From Adiantum capillus-veneris (Eukaryota > Streptophyta > Polypodiopsida > Polypodiales > Pteridaceae), in NCBI GenBank assembly GCA_014529385.2, contig CM043945.1:141524241-141588240 (forward strand): DNA of 64,000 bases. Reading direction: 5' to 3'. The position numbers and the translations under genes are program-made. The notes under the pieces are model-generated. The model saw nothing but the letters and a program-made list of their open reading frames with translations. It searched no databases and was not told the DNA's origin. Within the stretch, counting starts at the first letter, position 1, and every line of letters begins with the position of its first letter. Shown piece by piece: positions 21,745-32,400 of this stretch.

Positions 21745-24700
21745 CTACTTTCTTTGATCTTGAGCTGACCTTATCCTGATGTGATAAGGCTTTAGATGCC
21801 ATCCATTTGTCCTGGTCTTGTGCACTTTACCATCAATGTCTTGAAGTCTGTAAGAGCCATTTTTGAACTTTTTGGTGACCAAGAACGGGCCTTCCCATCG
21901 GAAAAGAAACTTTCCATCCTTACGAGTGTCGAAGCGATTGTCATAACGAAGCACCAGAGATCCCTTTTTTATGTCTTTGGATGCTATCTTTTTGTTGAAC
22001 TTTTCTCTGCGCTTCTTTGCTTCTTGAGAATAGTGGTTGATGGCTTCTTCACGATCCAATTGCAGCCTCTCTAGATCCATGATCCTTTGATGTACTTTCT
22101 CCTTTTGAGAGCCTACCTGGCTACCCAATATTCGAAGACTTGTTAACTTGACTTCAATGGGCAAAAGCGCCTCCTTTCCATAAACCAAATGAAAGGGTGT
22201 GTACCATAATGTGGTTTTGAAGGAGGTTCTATAGGCCCATAGAGCTCCATTCAGGTGTTTGTCCCAATCTTGGCGCCTGGCATGTACCTGTTTGGTGAGA
22301 ATTTTGCAAATGATTCCATTTACCTTTTCCACCAAACCATTGCACTGAGGGTAGTAAGGAGTAGAGTGTTGATGCTGAATATTTAGCTTCTTCATGAGTT
22401 CTCCTACCAAGTCTGCTCTAAACCCTGGTCCTCTATCAGATAGTATTTCAAGAGGGGTGCCAAACCGGCAACAGATGTGGTCAAAGATGAACTGACTCAC
22501 ATCCTTAGCAGTAATTCTATTGGTCGGCATAGCCTCAGCCCATCTAGTCATGTAGTCTACTCCCATGATGATGTACTCTTTACCTGACTGAGTGCGTGGT
22601 AGAGGCCCTATGGCATCAATTCCCCACTTCTCAAAGGGCCCATATACCTTTATTGGGTTCTGAGGTTCAGCTATGAGCCGTCGTGGTCCTGCTTTCTGAC
22701 ATTCATCACATGTTTGACACCAATATTTGACATCACGATGAAGACTTGGCCAAGTAAACCCAGCTTGTAGAACCTTTCTACTAGTGACGTCGTGTGCAAA
22801 GTGTCCTCCGCACATATCATCGTGACAAGATTTTAAAATCTCTTCAATTTCACTCTTCAAAGGAACTCTCCTAAGCACACTATCCTTACCAAGACAATAC
22901 AAGTCATCATTTACTATGCGATACCTGGTAGCCTTCCTAGCTAACCATCGCCTTTCCCCTGCATTCAAGTGTTTAGGAGCCTCTCCTTGCTCCAAAATGT
23001 GCATAATATCTTCCAAGTCCTCCTTGCCTTGCTGAAGTGGAAGTTTGATGGCCACTGCTCCCACTATTGACTCGTTTACCTTTGATGATGCTAGGTGGTC
23101 TGCATCCTTGTTCTGGTCTCTTGGTACATGATGTACTTGTGCCTCCCTAAATCTCCTCATAAGAGCTTTCGCTTCTCTCATTTTAGTAGAGAGACGGGCA
23201 TTTTTGCAAGCCCATGTACCTTGCATTTGCCTTACCAAAAGCATGGAGTCACCAAAAGCGTTTAATCTCTTAATTGAATTATCGAGGCACCAACAAAGGC
23301 CATGAATTAGAGCATGATATTCTGCTTCATTGTTGGAGTGGACATCTTCTAGAGTGATCCCTTCACCATGGATCCTCTCTCCCAATGGGGATAAGACCAC
23401 GATGCCTGCAGCTGCCTTATCCTTGGTTCTCTTGTATGCTCCATCAAAGTAGAGGCTATAAGCATTGACCAAAGCCTCTAGAGCTGGAGGTGGCGGAAGT
23501 TCCTTTCTCTTCAAATGGCAAACTTTTTCATAGCACTTGTTTGTTAAAATGTCGGCTAAGCATGCTCGAGTTGTTCTTTCAACCTGTATTGTATAATCAA
23601 ACTCTTGAAGTCGCACCACCCACTTTGCTATTTTGTCAGAGATTTCCATATGTTGTAGTGCATAGGGAAACATATCCTCCACAGTGATAATTACAAACCT
23701 CTTCGGCAGCAAGTATGGCCGAAATTTGGTTACCGCAAACATGAGAGCTAACACTAGCTGTTCCATTAGGGTGTAGGCCTTCTCTGTGTTTTCCATGAGG
23801 CGGCTAGCAAAATACACAGGCCTCATAAAGGAGGTTTTTGGATCTTTTTGTAGGAGGGCAGCACCAATGGCTTCTTCTCCCACACTAGGGTTTACAAAGA
23901 ATGTTTCTTCCCAACAAGGTTGGAGGATTACAGGGAGTGACCCTAACATTTTTTTAATCTCTCTAAAATGCCCTTCACTTTCTTCACTCCAAACAAGCGT
24001 CTCTTGACGAGTCAGCTGTTGTAGAGGAAATATCACTTGGGAGAGTAAGTGTATGAATCTACTCAAATATCTTAGCTTTTGCAAGAAGGAGATTAATTGT
24101 TTGATGGAAGTTGGGGAAGGTAGATTTAGCAATGTTTCTATCTTTTCAGGATCTACCTCGATTCCATCAATGGACACTACATGCCCTAATAGTGTAACCT
24201 TGCTTTCCCCAATGTGACATTTGTCCTTGTTTAGTTGTCCACCCAGCTTAGCTAAACGAGTAAATCCTTCATCAATCTTGCCGAGATGCATACTTTTGGA
24301 GCTGTAAATACAAAAGTCATCTATGAAAACCCTTATGGACTTACCAAAGTAAGGTTGGAAGACCATGTTCATGAATCGTTGAAAGGTGGCTGGAGCGTTG
24401 GTGAGACCAAAAGGCATGACTCGAAATGCAAAACATCCCCATGGTGTGATGAAAGTAGTCTTCTTCTGGTCCTCCTCTGCAATGCGTATTTGGAAGTAGC
24501 CAGAGTAGCCATCACACACTGTGTATCTCTCATGGCCTGCTACTTCATTTAGAATCTCATCTTGAAATGGGAGAGGGAAGTGGTCCCTCTTTGTTGCAGC
24601 ATTTAGTGGCTTGTAATCCACGCACACTCGCCATTTACCATTCTTCTTTGGCCTCACCACTACTGGGGAGACCCATTCTGAATCTTCTACTGGGTATATG

Positions 24701-26904
24701 AATCCTGCTTCTAAGAGTCTCTTCACCTCAGACAACAGTGCATTTTGTTGCACAACTCCTAATCTTCTTAGTTTTTGTACCACTGGCTTGCTCCCTTCTT
24801 TTAGATGGATATGATGCTTCACTGCAGTGACACCTGTAATGTGAGTGTAATCAGAAATAAACAATGATGCATGCTTCTTGAGAACATTTACATAACCCTC
24901 CTTTTCTTCTTCCTTTATATCCTTGGATAACATCTCCTCTAGGCTGGCATCCCACACATTCTCCATTTGGATCCTTGGGTTGTCTTCTGATGAGGTAGTT
25001 TCCTTTATGGTGACGCCCATGACTTCGAGAGTGCTATCACTCTCTTCACTTGAACTCTCTTCCTCGTCCATGGATGAGGAGCATCCACTTGAGCTCCACT
25101 CATCAGCTGACGTCTCTAGTTCAAGGTTCTCTTGTCGCCCATTCTTTAGGTTATAAACCACCTTCCGACTATGGCCACCCATGCGAGGCCTCAACTCCAA
25201 GTCTCCTGTTGCCCAATCTTGCCTAGCTCCTATACCCATGAGCCAAGGTCGTCCTAAAATAAGGGGGTATCCTTCTCCCTTTACTGGCATCACATAAGCA
25301 TCAACCTCTGTAGTGATTCCAAAAACAGAAACTCTCAAAGCTTTCACTACACCCACACAAGTGACAGAGACATTATTGGCCATTTTTGCCCTAAAGTTTG
25401 ATGATTCCATTACCTCTAAACCCAATTGATGCATTAGCTTTTCTGTCATGACACAAACCTCTGCTCCACTGTCAATGTAAGTTTTTGGAATCCGTTGTCC
25501 CTTGATTTGAGCCTCCACCAAAGGCACTATATCCTTGAGACCATATGCTTTGATTACACTTACTAGCTTACTTCGCTTTGCCCTCGTGCTCACCATTTTT
25601 GACCATTGTCGTCGAAGCTTTGGGGAGATATGAAGTAGTTGTGGCCAAGTAATCTTTGGTCCTTGAGAGCTCACATCAGCTGTCAAGTCATAAGGTTGTG
25701 TCCGAGATCCCATAGGGAAATCAGAGATGTCAATTTGAGACCTAGTACGGGTCTTTCTCTTCTTGGCTTCATCTTTAGTTGCCCGAGATGTACTTGCTTC
25801 ATTGCTTGCATCCTTGCTTGTTTCTTTACCTACTTCATCTTGGACACGCACACGTTTGATAGGCATTGTAGCCACTTCATCTATCTTCATCTTCCCTTTA
25901 GCTATTTCTTCCTGGTTGCTTCTGCCCTTGAGGACCTCCTCCATCCTTATGATGCTCACATTTGGTTGAGTAGCAGGGGCTTGAGCTTGAGCACGAGGTG
26001 GCTGCAAAATTTGAGGTTGCGGTTGCTCTTGTGCTTGAGCTCTAGCACGGGGTGGACTTACTTGTTGTCGAGGACCTCTGACAGGGTAGTCATATCTTCT
26101 GGGATGAGGGCAATTATACATGCCGTGGCCAATTTCCCCACAATTGTAACACAACATTTCCCTTGCTTGACGTCGCATTGGTGGCCGATTCCCACCATTT
26201 CCCTCAATAGGCCTCCTTACACCCTGCACAAGATTTACTCTCAACCCCTCTAGCTGGTTTGTGAGATTGTTTATTTGTTGGAGCATATCTTCTTGTTGAC
26301 CTCTATTGAGGTCTGGTGCATTAGGCACATTTGGAGGTATGTGAGAAGCTTCCATAGTTGTGATATTGCCTCCCAAAGCTAGCTGGCCAGCTTGGGCTTG
26401 ATAGAGAATCTTTCTATTCTTTTCCCTAGCAATTCTTAAGGCATCTTCAAAAGCATTTGGAAATTTGCCCTTTACCTTCTCCCTTAGCAAGGGGTACAAA
26501 CCTGAGATAAATCGATCCTTTTGGAGGCAATTGGGAGCTCGCTCACCAGGGTTTAGTGAGTCTGACCATTGCCCCCAAAGTTTCAGAAAACCTTCCTCAT
26601 AGGTTGCATAACCATGAGGGTCAACTTGATGAAGGGACAGAAGTCGTTGCCATAGTTCTTCTGCCGAATTGGCTCGTTGAAATCTTCGTAGGAAAGCCAC
26701 CTTCAATCCCTCCCAATCAATTCTTTGGGTTGGATCTAGAGCCTGGAACCATACCCTAGCTTCTTCTTTGAGCACCAAAGGAAAAGCTCTCAATTTCAAT
26801 GCTTCGTCATCCCTCCCGGAGACAAGGAAAGCCATCTCCAAGTTATCCAAAAAATCCCCAGCATTTTCCCCACTACGCCCGAAAAAATTTGGGAAAGCCA
26901 TCAT
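21745..26904 (-). CDS. Gag-pol polyprotein of element 2
   Basis: The frame is open from 26928 (1727 codons), but the first codon there is TTG; the first ATG pair is at 26904/26901, which I take as the start. Positions below count from 26928. Gag capsid-like ~10-190; CCHC knuckle 260-273 (CYNCGEIGHGMYNC); protease DSGA 486-489; RT ~715-885 with D806 and FIDD 868-871; first RNase H lacking the first catalytic Asp (FFVNPSVG ~1010); archaeal-type RNase H ~1158-1280 with D1162, E1203, D1227, D1275; integrase HHCC H1369/H1376/C1407/C1410 and DDE D1438, D1498, E1534 (35-residue spacing). No stop or frameshift. Leader ORF A ends at 26925, overlapping this frame by a few bases, so gag may be reached by reinitiation. 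Confidence 0.96.
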   Translation of the reverse strand: MMAFPNFFGRSGENAGDFLDNLEMAFLVSGRDDEALKLRAFPLVLKEEARVWFQALDPTQRIDWEGLKVAFLRRFQRANSAEELWQRLLSLHQVDPHGYATYEEGFLKLWGQWSDSLNPGERAPNCLQKDRFISGLYPLLREKVKGKFPNAFEDALRIAREKNRKILYQAQAGQLALGGNITTMEASHIPPNVPNAPDLNRGQQEDMLQQINNLTNQLEGLRVNLVQGVRRPIEGNGGNRPPMRRQAREMLCYNCGEIGHGMYNCPHPRRYDYPVRGPRQQVSPPRARAQAQEQPQPQILQPPRAQAQAPATQPNVSIIRMEEVLKGRSNQEEIAKGKMKIDEVATMPIKRVRVQDEVGKETSKDASNEASTSRATKDEAKKRKTRTRSQIDISDFPMGSRTQPYDLTADVSSQGPKITWPQLLHISPKLRRQWSKMVSTRAKRSKLVSVIKAYGLKDIVPLVEAQIKGQRIPKTYIDSGAEVCVMTEKLMHQLGLEVMESSNFRAKMANNVSVTCVGVVKALRVSVFGITTEVDAYVMPVKGEGYPLILGRPWLMGIGARQDWATGDLELRPRMGGHSRKVVYNLKNGRQENLELETSADEWSSSGCSSSMDEEESSSEESDSTLEVMGVTIKETTSSEDNPRIQMENVWDASLEEMLSKDIKEEEKEGYVNVLKKHASLFISDYTHITGVTAVKHHIHLKEGSKPVVQKLRRLGVVQQNALLSEVKRLLEAGFIYPVEDSEWVSPVVVRPKKNGKWRVCVDYKPLNAATKRDHFPLPFQDEILNEVAGHERYTVCDGYSGYFQIRIAEEDQKKTTFITPWGCFAFRVMPFGLTNAPATFQRFMNMVFQPYFGKSIRVFIDDFCIYSSKSMHLGKIDEGFTRLAKLGGQLNKDKCHIGESKVTLLGHVVSIDGIEVDPEKIETLLNLPSPTSIKQLISFLQKLRYLSRFIHLLSQVIFPLQQLTRQETLVWSEESEGHFREIKKMLGSLPVILQPCWEETFFVNPSVGEEAIGAALLQKDPKTSFMRPVYFASRLMENTEKAYTLMEQLVLALMFAVTKFRPYLLPKRFVIITVEDMFPYALQHMEISDKIAKWVVRLQEFDYTIQVERTTRACLADILTNKCYEKVCHLKRKELPPPPALEALVNAYSLYFDGAYKRTKDKAAAGIVVLSPLGERIHGEGITLEDVHSNNEAEYHALIHGLCWCLDNSIKRLNAFGDSMLLVRQMQGTWACKNARLSTKMREAKALMRRFREAQVHHVPRDQNKDADHLASSKVNESIVGAVAIKLPLQQGKEDLEDIMHILEQGEAPKHLNAGERRWLARKATRYRIVNDDLYCLGKDSVLRRVPLKSEIEEILKSCHDDMCGGHFAHDVTSRKVLQAGFTWPSLHRDVKYWCQTCDECQKAGPRRLIAEPQNPIKVYGPFEKWGIDAIGPLPRTQSGKEYIIMGVDYMTRWAEAMPTNRITAKDVSQFIFDHICCRFGTPLEILSDRGPGFRADLVGELMKKLNIQHQHSTPYYPQCNGLVEKVNGIICKILTKQVHARRQDWDKHLNGALWAYRTSFKTTLWYTPFHLVYGKEALLPIEVKLTSLRILGSQVGSQKEKVHQRIMDLERLQLDREEAINHYSQEAKKRREKFNKKIASKDIKKGSLVLRYDNRFDTRKDGKFLFRWEGPFLVTKKFKNGSYRLQDIDGKVHKTRTNGWHLKPYHIRIRSAQDQRK

Positions 26905-26924
26905 AAAAGTGGGTTGCCTTCCTC

Positions 26925-27137
26925 TCAATATAGCACAAAGATGAAAACGTCTAGGCCCAAATCATATCTTATTAAGGGTAGAATAAATGGATTGATAGAT
27001 GCATTAATCTCAGCTAGACGATGAGGGCCTAGTAAGTCCCTTATGATGTTTTGGAACCTAAGCTTTGTGCTAGCTATTATATGCACAGTTTGTCTAGCAA
27101 GAGGTTGGAAAGGTCCATATAAATCCCTATGATTCAT
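26925..27137 (-). CDS. Leader ORF A of element 2 (70 aa)
   Basis: 70 codons with a true ATG, matching ORF A of element 1 over its whole length (MNH-x-DLY, ARQ-x-VHII, LAEINAS, NPFILPLIRYDL). In this element it is the last leader ORF and its TGA overlaps the open gag frame; in element 1 it is the first. It is in the same frame as B upstream, separated by B's TAA and three codons. Product of unknown function; protein-level conservation is the evidence that it is real. Confidence 0.77.
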   Translation of the reverse strand: MNHRDLYGPFQPLARQTVHIIASTKLRFQNIIRDLLGPHRLAEINASINPFILPLIRYDLGLDVFIFVLY

Positions 27138-27146
27138 GGAGTATGC

Positions 27147-27356
27147 TTAAAGCAAGATGAAGATGTGAACATCAAAAGATACATTATACTCCAAAATAGG
27201 AAATATTATAGGGTCAGGGGACAGCAATATCTCTCTCAACCTCTCAGCTCCAAAATAGAAGACCAATCTTTGTTGGAAAAAAATCTTTCTATCAATGCGC
27301 ACATTCACCCTAATATTCTGAACTGATTGAAAGTTGTGGAAAATGGGATTATTCAT
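27147..27356 (-). CDS. Leader ORF B of element 2 (69 aa)
   Basis: 69 codons with ATG. Matches element 1 ORF B and element 3 ORF B: INVRI or VNV-type word, RKI-FFQQR, FGAERL-x-EIL, SPDP, and DVHIFIL at the end. Only nine bases separate its stop from the ATG of A in the same frame. Paralogous to A. Unknown function. Confidence 0.75.
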   Translation of the reverse strand: MNNPIFHNFQSVQNIRVNVRIDRKIFFQQRLVFYFGAERLREILLSPDPIIFPILEYNVSFDVHIFILL

Positions 27357-27389
27357 TGGTGCATTAATTACAACCTTCCATGAAGCACT

Positions 27390-27893
27390 TCATTGAAGTT
27401 GAGCTCTCTTGGATCCCACCATTTGAGAGATGCGAAGAATTTGCTCACCGGTGATTAGCCTAGCTTTGGTGTGACCATCTTCAGCTTTGTAGAGTTCATA
27501 GGGTTCGATGGCTACCCTCTCAACCACCTTGAGCCTTCTTGCTAGTAGTAGTTGGAGTGCATCACCATATGTAGCCTCTTGCCAATACCGCACCCCATTG
27601 ATGTGTAGCTCCCCCTCCAAAAACTTGTTAATACCCGAGTTTGAGAGTGCTTTCACCACCTGAAGTCGAGGCTTCAAAGGAAGTGTCTTCACACTAGCCA
27701 CAAAGCACTCAACACAGTTTTTTGACCTAGGGACTTGATGATTACAAGATTTTCCTTGAAGCAAAGAAGGGTGTGTGTAGTTAACTCTCTTTACCCGCAT
27801 ACGTGCCGTTTGTAGATAAAGACGCTTCTTTTCTCGAGCTTCTTGGGGAGACCATAGTGGAAGTCTTGGAGAATTTGATGGATCTTCCTTCAT
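27390..27893 (-). CDS. Leader ORF C of element 2 (167 aa)
   Basis: 167 codons with a good ATG shortly after the PBS, first of the leader ORFs and in the same frame as B and A. The N-terminal ~75 residues are basic and Cys-containing (CNH, CVECF), without a motif I can name. Residues ~75-140 resemble C1/C2 of element 1 (LP...VV..L, FLEGEL, LLLA, VVERV, with similar spacing). The similarity is modest, so homology is an inference. Role unknown; nothing suggests an envelope protein. Confidence 0.62.
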   Translation of the reverse strand: MKEDPSNSPRLPLWSPQEAREKKRLYLQTARMRVKRVNYTHPSLLQGKSCNHQVPRSKNCVECFVASVKTLPLKPRLQVVKALSNSGINKFLEGELHINGVRYWQEATYGDALQLLLARRLKVVERVAIEPYELYKAEDGHTKARLITGEQILRISQMVGSKRAQLQ

Positions 27894-27923
27894 AGGATTG
27901 ATAGAGCGCTGCTTGAGAACTCC

Positions 27924-27943
27924 TCCGTGGGGGCACCAATTTA
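27924..27943 (-). other. PBS-like segment of element 2
   Basis: Minus strand after the 5' LTR reads taaattggtgcccccacgg, sharing aattggtgccccca with element 1. Primer tRNA not assigned. Confidence 0.68.
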
Positions 27944-28058
27944 TGACGAAGGAAATTTGGAATGGCGGCCTCTACACCAAAACAAACTCCATAGCGCCAC
28001 AAGGGAAATGAGATGAGGGCACCACCTAGTCTTGGAAGCGTGGACTAGGACCGCTACA

Positions 28059-28061
<3 letters not shown>

Positions 28062-28145
<84 letters not shown>
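28062..28145. repeat. (GA)n microsatellite in 5' LTR
   Basis: About 84 bp of pure GA. The 62-codon serine/leucine-repeat ORF over it is only a translation of the dinucleotide repeat. Confidence 0.97.
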
Positions 28146-28146
<1 letters not shown>

Positions 28147-28459
28147 ACTATGAATGAAGCATTAACCGTGGTGTGTGCACAAGGAATGGATGACTTCAAA
28201 CACTCCCAATACAAATAACATATAGATTACCAAACAATCACTCAAGGATTAGCCAAGATCACATCAAGCACCCTCACACGCATATACAACATTTCACTTA
28301 ATTAACACAAGTAAGAGGAGGAGAGGTTACTAGCATGAAACAATTTGCACTCTAGGATGTGCAAGAATAGAGTGAATGAATGAGCTTATGGGCTCATGGT
28401 GAGTGATACAAAGGCTCAATGGGCTGAGGGAGGCTTGAAATTACAAAGGGGAAGGCCTC

Positions 28460-28469
28460 TTTATATAGG
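28460..28469 (-). promoter_or_regulatory. TATA-like box in 5' LTR of element 2
   Basis: Minus strand cctatataaa, upstream of the leader and gag-pol; probable core promoter of the element. Confidence 0.65.
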
Positions 28470-29422
28470 AAAGAGAGTGATTAGGAGTGAGGTTAAGATA
28501 CAAGTGTAATTTGTACAAATGAAGCTTGATTAGGGACATTCAACCAATGAAGAAGCTCCTTTCAAGTGATTTGTTGACCAATTAGCTCCATCATCACTTG
28601 TGTTGTCTTCACTCCTTCCTCCATAGCTTGCGTCCAAGAGCTTCCTTATTTTAAAATGTAAAGAATCTACATAAAATCAATACATATCTAGTAATAATAG
28701 AAAGGGGTTGAGTGAGAACTTATGAATTACAACAAGATTAAGCATGACTTGAGAGGTGATTAGAAGAGGAACTTTGATGGGTTTTTGAGCTTGAGAGAGA
28801 GGAGGAAGGAGAGGAGGGTGAGAAGACTAATGGCTGATTTAAAAGAAGGTCTCAATGTGGAAAAGGAAGGGTGTGTGTGTGTAAAGGTAGGGGGGTGGTC
28901 TCCACCACAGTTGAAAAAACTGCCGTCCACCATTTTGGCCATATCTCCTAGACCGTAGATGCAAAAATTATAAAAAAAATATGGCCAGAATCTTCAGCTT
29001 GTCAGTTACAACTTTGATGAAGACGACTTTTCTTGGATCGGAGTGGAAGTATTTTTTTAAAATTCAACAAAATCATGTGCCTGGTTTCTTCCTTTACCAA
29101 GTCTTCCACTTGGGTCCCATTTGTTTGAATCATCATATGGCTCCAAAGCCATGATGATATGAGCCACTCATGACCCTTGAATCATGGGTGCATGGCTCCA
29201 CAACCACATCATATCTTTTCTTTTCACATTTACATATTTTCCCTTCCCTTTACCACTAGGTTCTCCCTCTACCTTTCACCTCCGGTGAACTAGTCAAGAA
29301 AAAATCATTTTTTTTAAATTTTTCCAAGAGGTTGTTCTCACTCTTTCTTTTATTGTAAACCTCTAGAAGCAAGGAAAACCAACAAAATATGATAAACAAA
29401 AATTTGTGATAGGCTCGGATCA

Positions 29423-29426
29423 ACAC
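29423..29426. other. Target-site duplication of element 2, right
   Basis: acac, partner of 20247-20250. Confidence 0.75.
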
Positions 29427-32400
29427 CCAGATCTTCTTAATATAATGACATAGTGTGGAAAAGTGGTGAATCTTGAGACCAAACCACTCATGCTACTAGG
29501 GATAATAGGTTGAACAAGTGGTGGACCTTGACTTTAAACCCCTTATGTAAAAGATATCGTGGGTTTAAGGTATTTCAATGGATCCTAGCATCTTGGATAC
29601 ATGGTGCATCTTGCTTCTTTTCATGTTTCAATCAAGTCTATCTTCAATCTATGGGGGATCATCCTTCTCTCCATGTCTCAATGGAGCCTAGCTTGGACAA
29701 GTGGTGGACCTTGGAACCAAACCCCCATGTAAAACATATCATGGTCATTCCAGGTGGTGAGAAATAATACCCTTTAAGATCTAGTCTTATACGTTTGACA
29801 AGTGGTCGACCTTAAAACCTATATCTTCTTAATATAACGCCATAGAGTGGAAAAGTGGTGAATCTTGAGACGAAACCATTCATGCTACCGAGGATAATAG
29901 GTTGGACAATAGGTGGAACTTGAATGTAAACCCCCCATGTAAGAAATATCATGGGTTTAAGGTATTTCAATGGAGCCTAGCATCTTGGAGACATGGTGCA
30001 ACTTGCTTCTCTTCATGTTTCAATGGATCCTATCTTGGACAAATGGTAGAGCATCCTTCTATCCATGTTTCAATGGAGCCTAGCTTGGACAAGTGGTGGA
30101 CCTTTGATTCTCACTATGTTTCAATAGAGTTAGCTTGGACAAGTGGTGGACTTGGAACAAAACCCCCATGTAAAACCTATCATGGTAACTCCAAGTGGTG
30201 AAAAAGAGTAATGTTTAAGATATAGCCTTATAGGTTGGACAAGTGGTGGACCTTAACACCGAGATATTCTTAATATAATCACATAGAGTGGAAAAGTGGT
30301 GCATTTTGAGATCAAACCACTCATGCTACTAGAGATAATAGGTTGGACAAGTGGTGGACCTTGAATGTAAACCTCCCATGTACAAAATTTCATGGGTTTA
30401 AGGTATTTCAATGGAGACTAGCATCTTGGAGACATGGTGTAGCTTGCTTCTCTTCATGTTTCAATGGAGCATATCTTGGACAAATGGTGAAGCATCCTTC
30501 TCTGCATGTTTTAATGGACCCTAGCTTGGACAAGTGTTGGACCTTTTCTTCTCTCTAAGTTTCAATAGAGTCTGAGCTTGGACAAGCGTTGGACTTTGGA
30601 ACCAAACCCCCATGTAAAACCTATCATGGTCACTCCAAGTGAAGAGAAAGAATACACATTAAGATATAGCCTTATAGGTTGGACAAGTGGTGGACTTTAA
30701 CACCCAGATCTTCTTAATATAATGCCATAGAGTGGAAACATGGTGAAACTTGACACCAAACCACTCATGTTACTAGCGATAATAGGTTGGACAAGTGGTG
30801 GACCTTAAATGTAACCCCCCATGTACAAAATATAAGGGTTTAAGGTATTTTAATGAAGCCTAGCATCTTGGAGACATCGTGCAACTTGCTTCTCTTCATG
30901 TTTCAATGGAGTCTATCTTGGATAAATGGTGGAGCATCCTTCTCTCCATGTTTCAATGGACCTTAGCTTGGACAAGTAGTGGACCTTTGCTTCTCTCTAT
31001 GTTTCAATAGAGTTAGCTTGGACAAGTGGTGGACCTTGGAACCAAACCCCCATGTTAAACCTATCATGTTCATTCCAAGTGGTTAGAAAGAATACCCTTT
31101 AAGATATAGCCTTATAGGTTGGACAAGTGGTGGACTTAAACACCCAGATGTTCTTAATATAATTACATAGAGTGAAAAAGTGGTGAATCTTGATACCAAA
31201 CCACTTATGCTACTAGCGATAATAGGTTGGACAAGTGGTCGACATTGAATGTAAACGGCCCATGTACGAAATATCATGGATTTAAGATATTTCAATGGAG
31301 CCTAGCATTTTGGAGACATGGTGTAGCTTGCTTCTCTTCATGTTTCAATCGAACTTGGCTTGGATAAATGGTGGAGCATCCTTCTCTCCATGTTTCAATG
31401 GAACCTAACTTCGACAAGTGGTGGACCTTTGCTTCTCTCTATGTTTCAATAGAGTTAGCTTGGACAAGTGGTGAACCTTGGAACCAGATCCCTATGTAAA
31501 ACCTATTCCAAGTGGTGGTAAATAATACCATTAAAGATATAACCTTATAGGCTGGACAAGTGGTGGACCTTAACACCCAGATCTTCTTAATATAATGACA
31601 TAGAGTGGAAAAGTGGTGAATTTTGAGCCCAAACCACTCATGCAACTAGGGATAATAGGTTGGCCAAGTGGTGGACCTTGAATTTAAACCCCACATATAC
31701 GAAATATCGTGGGTTTAAGTTATTTCAATGGAGCCTAGCATCTGGGAGACAAGTGGTGGACCTTGGAACCAAACCCCCATGTAAAACATATCATGGTCAT
31801 TCCAAGTGGTGATAAATAATCTCCTTTAATATCTAGTCTTATAGGTTGGACAAGTGGTCGACCTTAAAACCTATATCTTCTTAATATAACGCCATAGAGT
31901 GGAAAAGTGGTGAATCTTGAGACGAAACCATTCATGCTACCGAGGATAATAGGTTGGACAATAGGTGGAACTTGAATGTAAACCCCCCATGTAAGAAATA
32001 TCATGGGTTTAAGGTATTTCAATGGAGCCTAGCATCTTGGAGACATGGTGCAACTTGCTTCTCTTCATGTTTCAATGGATCCTATCTTGGACAAATGGTA
32101 GAGCATCCTTCTATCCATGTTTCAATGGAGCCTAGCTTGGACAAGTGGTGGACCTTTGATTCTCACTATGTTTCAATAGAGTTAGCTTGGACAAGTGGTG
32201 GACTTGGAACAAAACCCCCATGTAAAACCTATCATGGTAACTCCATGTGGTGATAAAGAGTAAAGTTTAAGATATAGCCTTATAGGTTGGACAAGTGGTG
32301 GACCATAACACCCAGATATTCTTAATATAATGACATAGAGTGGAAAAGTGGTGCATCTTGAGACCAAACCACTCATGCTACTAGAGATAATAGGTTGGAC

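Larger units (their letters stand above)
20251..29422 (-). mobile_element. Tat-like Ty3/gypsy LTR retrotransposon 2
   Basis: Minus-strand element of 9172 bp with both LTRs (27944-29422 as 5', 20251-21703 as 3'), a PBS-like segment, leader ORFs C, B and A, a single 1727-codon gag-pol frame and a polypurine tract. Flanked by acac on both sides and inserted in the satellite between monomer types h and a. Same lineage as element 1 (CCHC gag, dual RNase H, integrase without chromodomain), but the LTRs are unrelated over most of their length and the leader ORFs are in a different order. Full-length coding capacity, near-identical LTRs and a clean insertion site mark it as young and possibly autonomous. 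Confidence 0.96.
27944..29422 (-). repeat. 5' LTR of element 2
   Basis: 1479 bp, near-identical partner of 20251-21703, with a longer GA tract (28062-28145). Confidence 0.95.

Noticed and set aside
25639-26253. Plus-strand ORF of 204 codons
   Set aside because: Antisense shadow of the Pro/Gln-rich gag linker of element 2.
27781-28002. Minus-strand ORF of 73 codons across the LTR/PBS border of element 2
   Set aside because: Spans the LTR and PBS and overlaps leader ORF C in another frame; not conserved in element 1.
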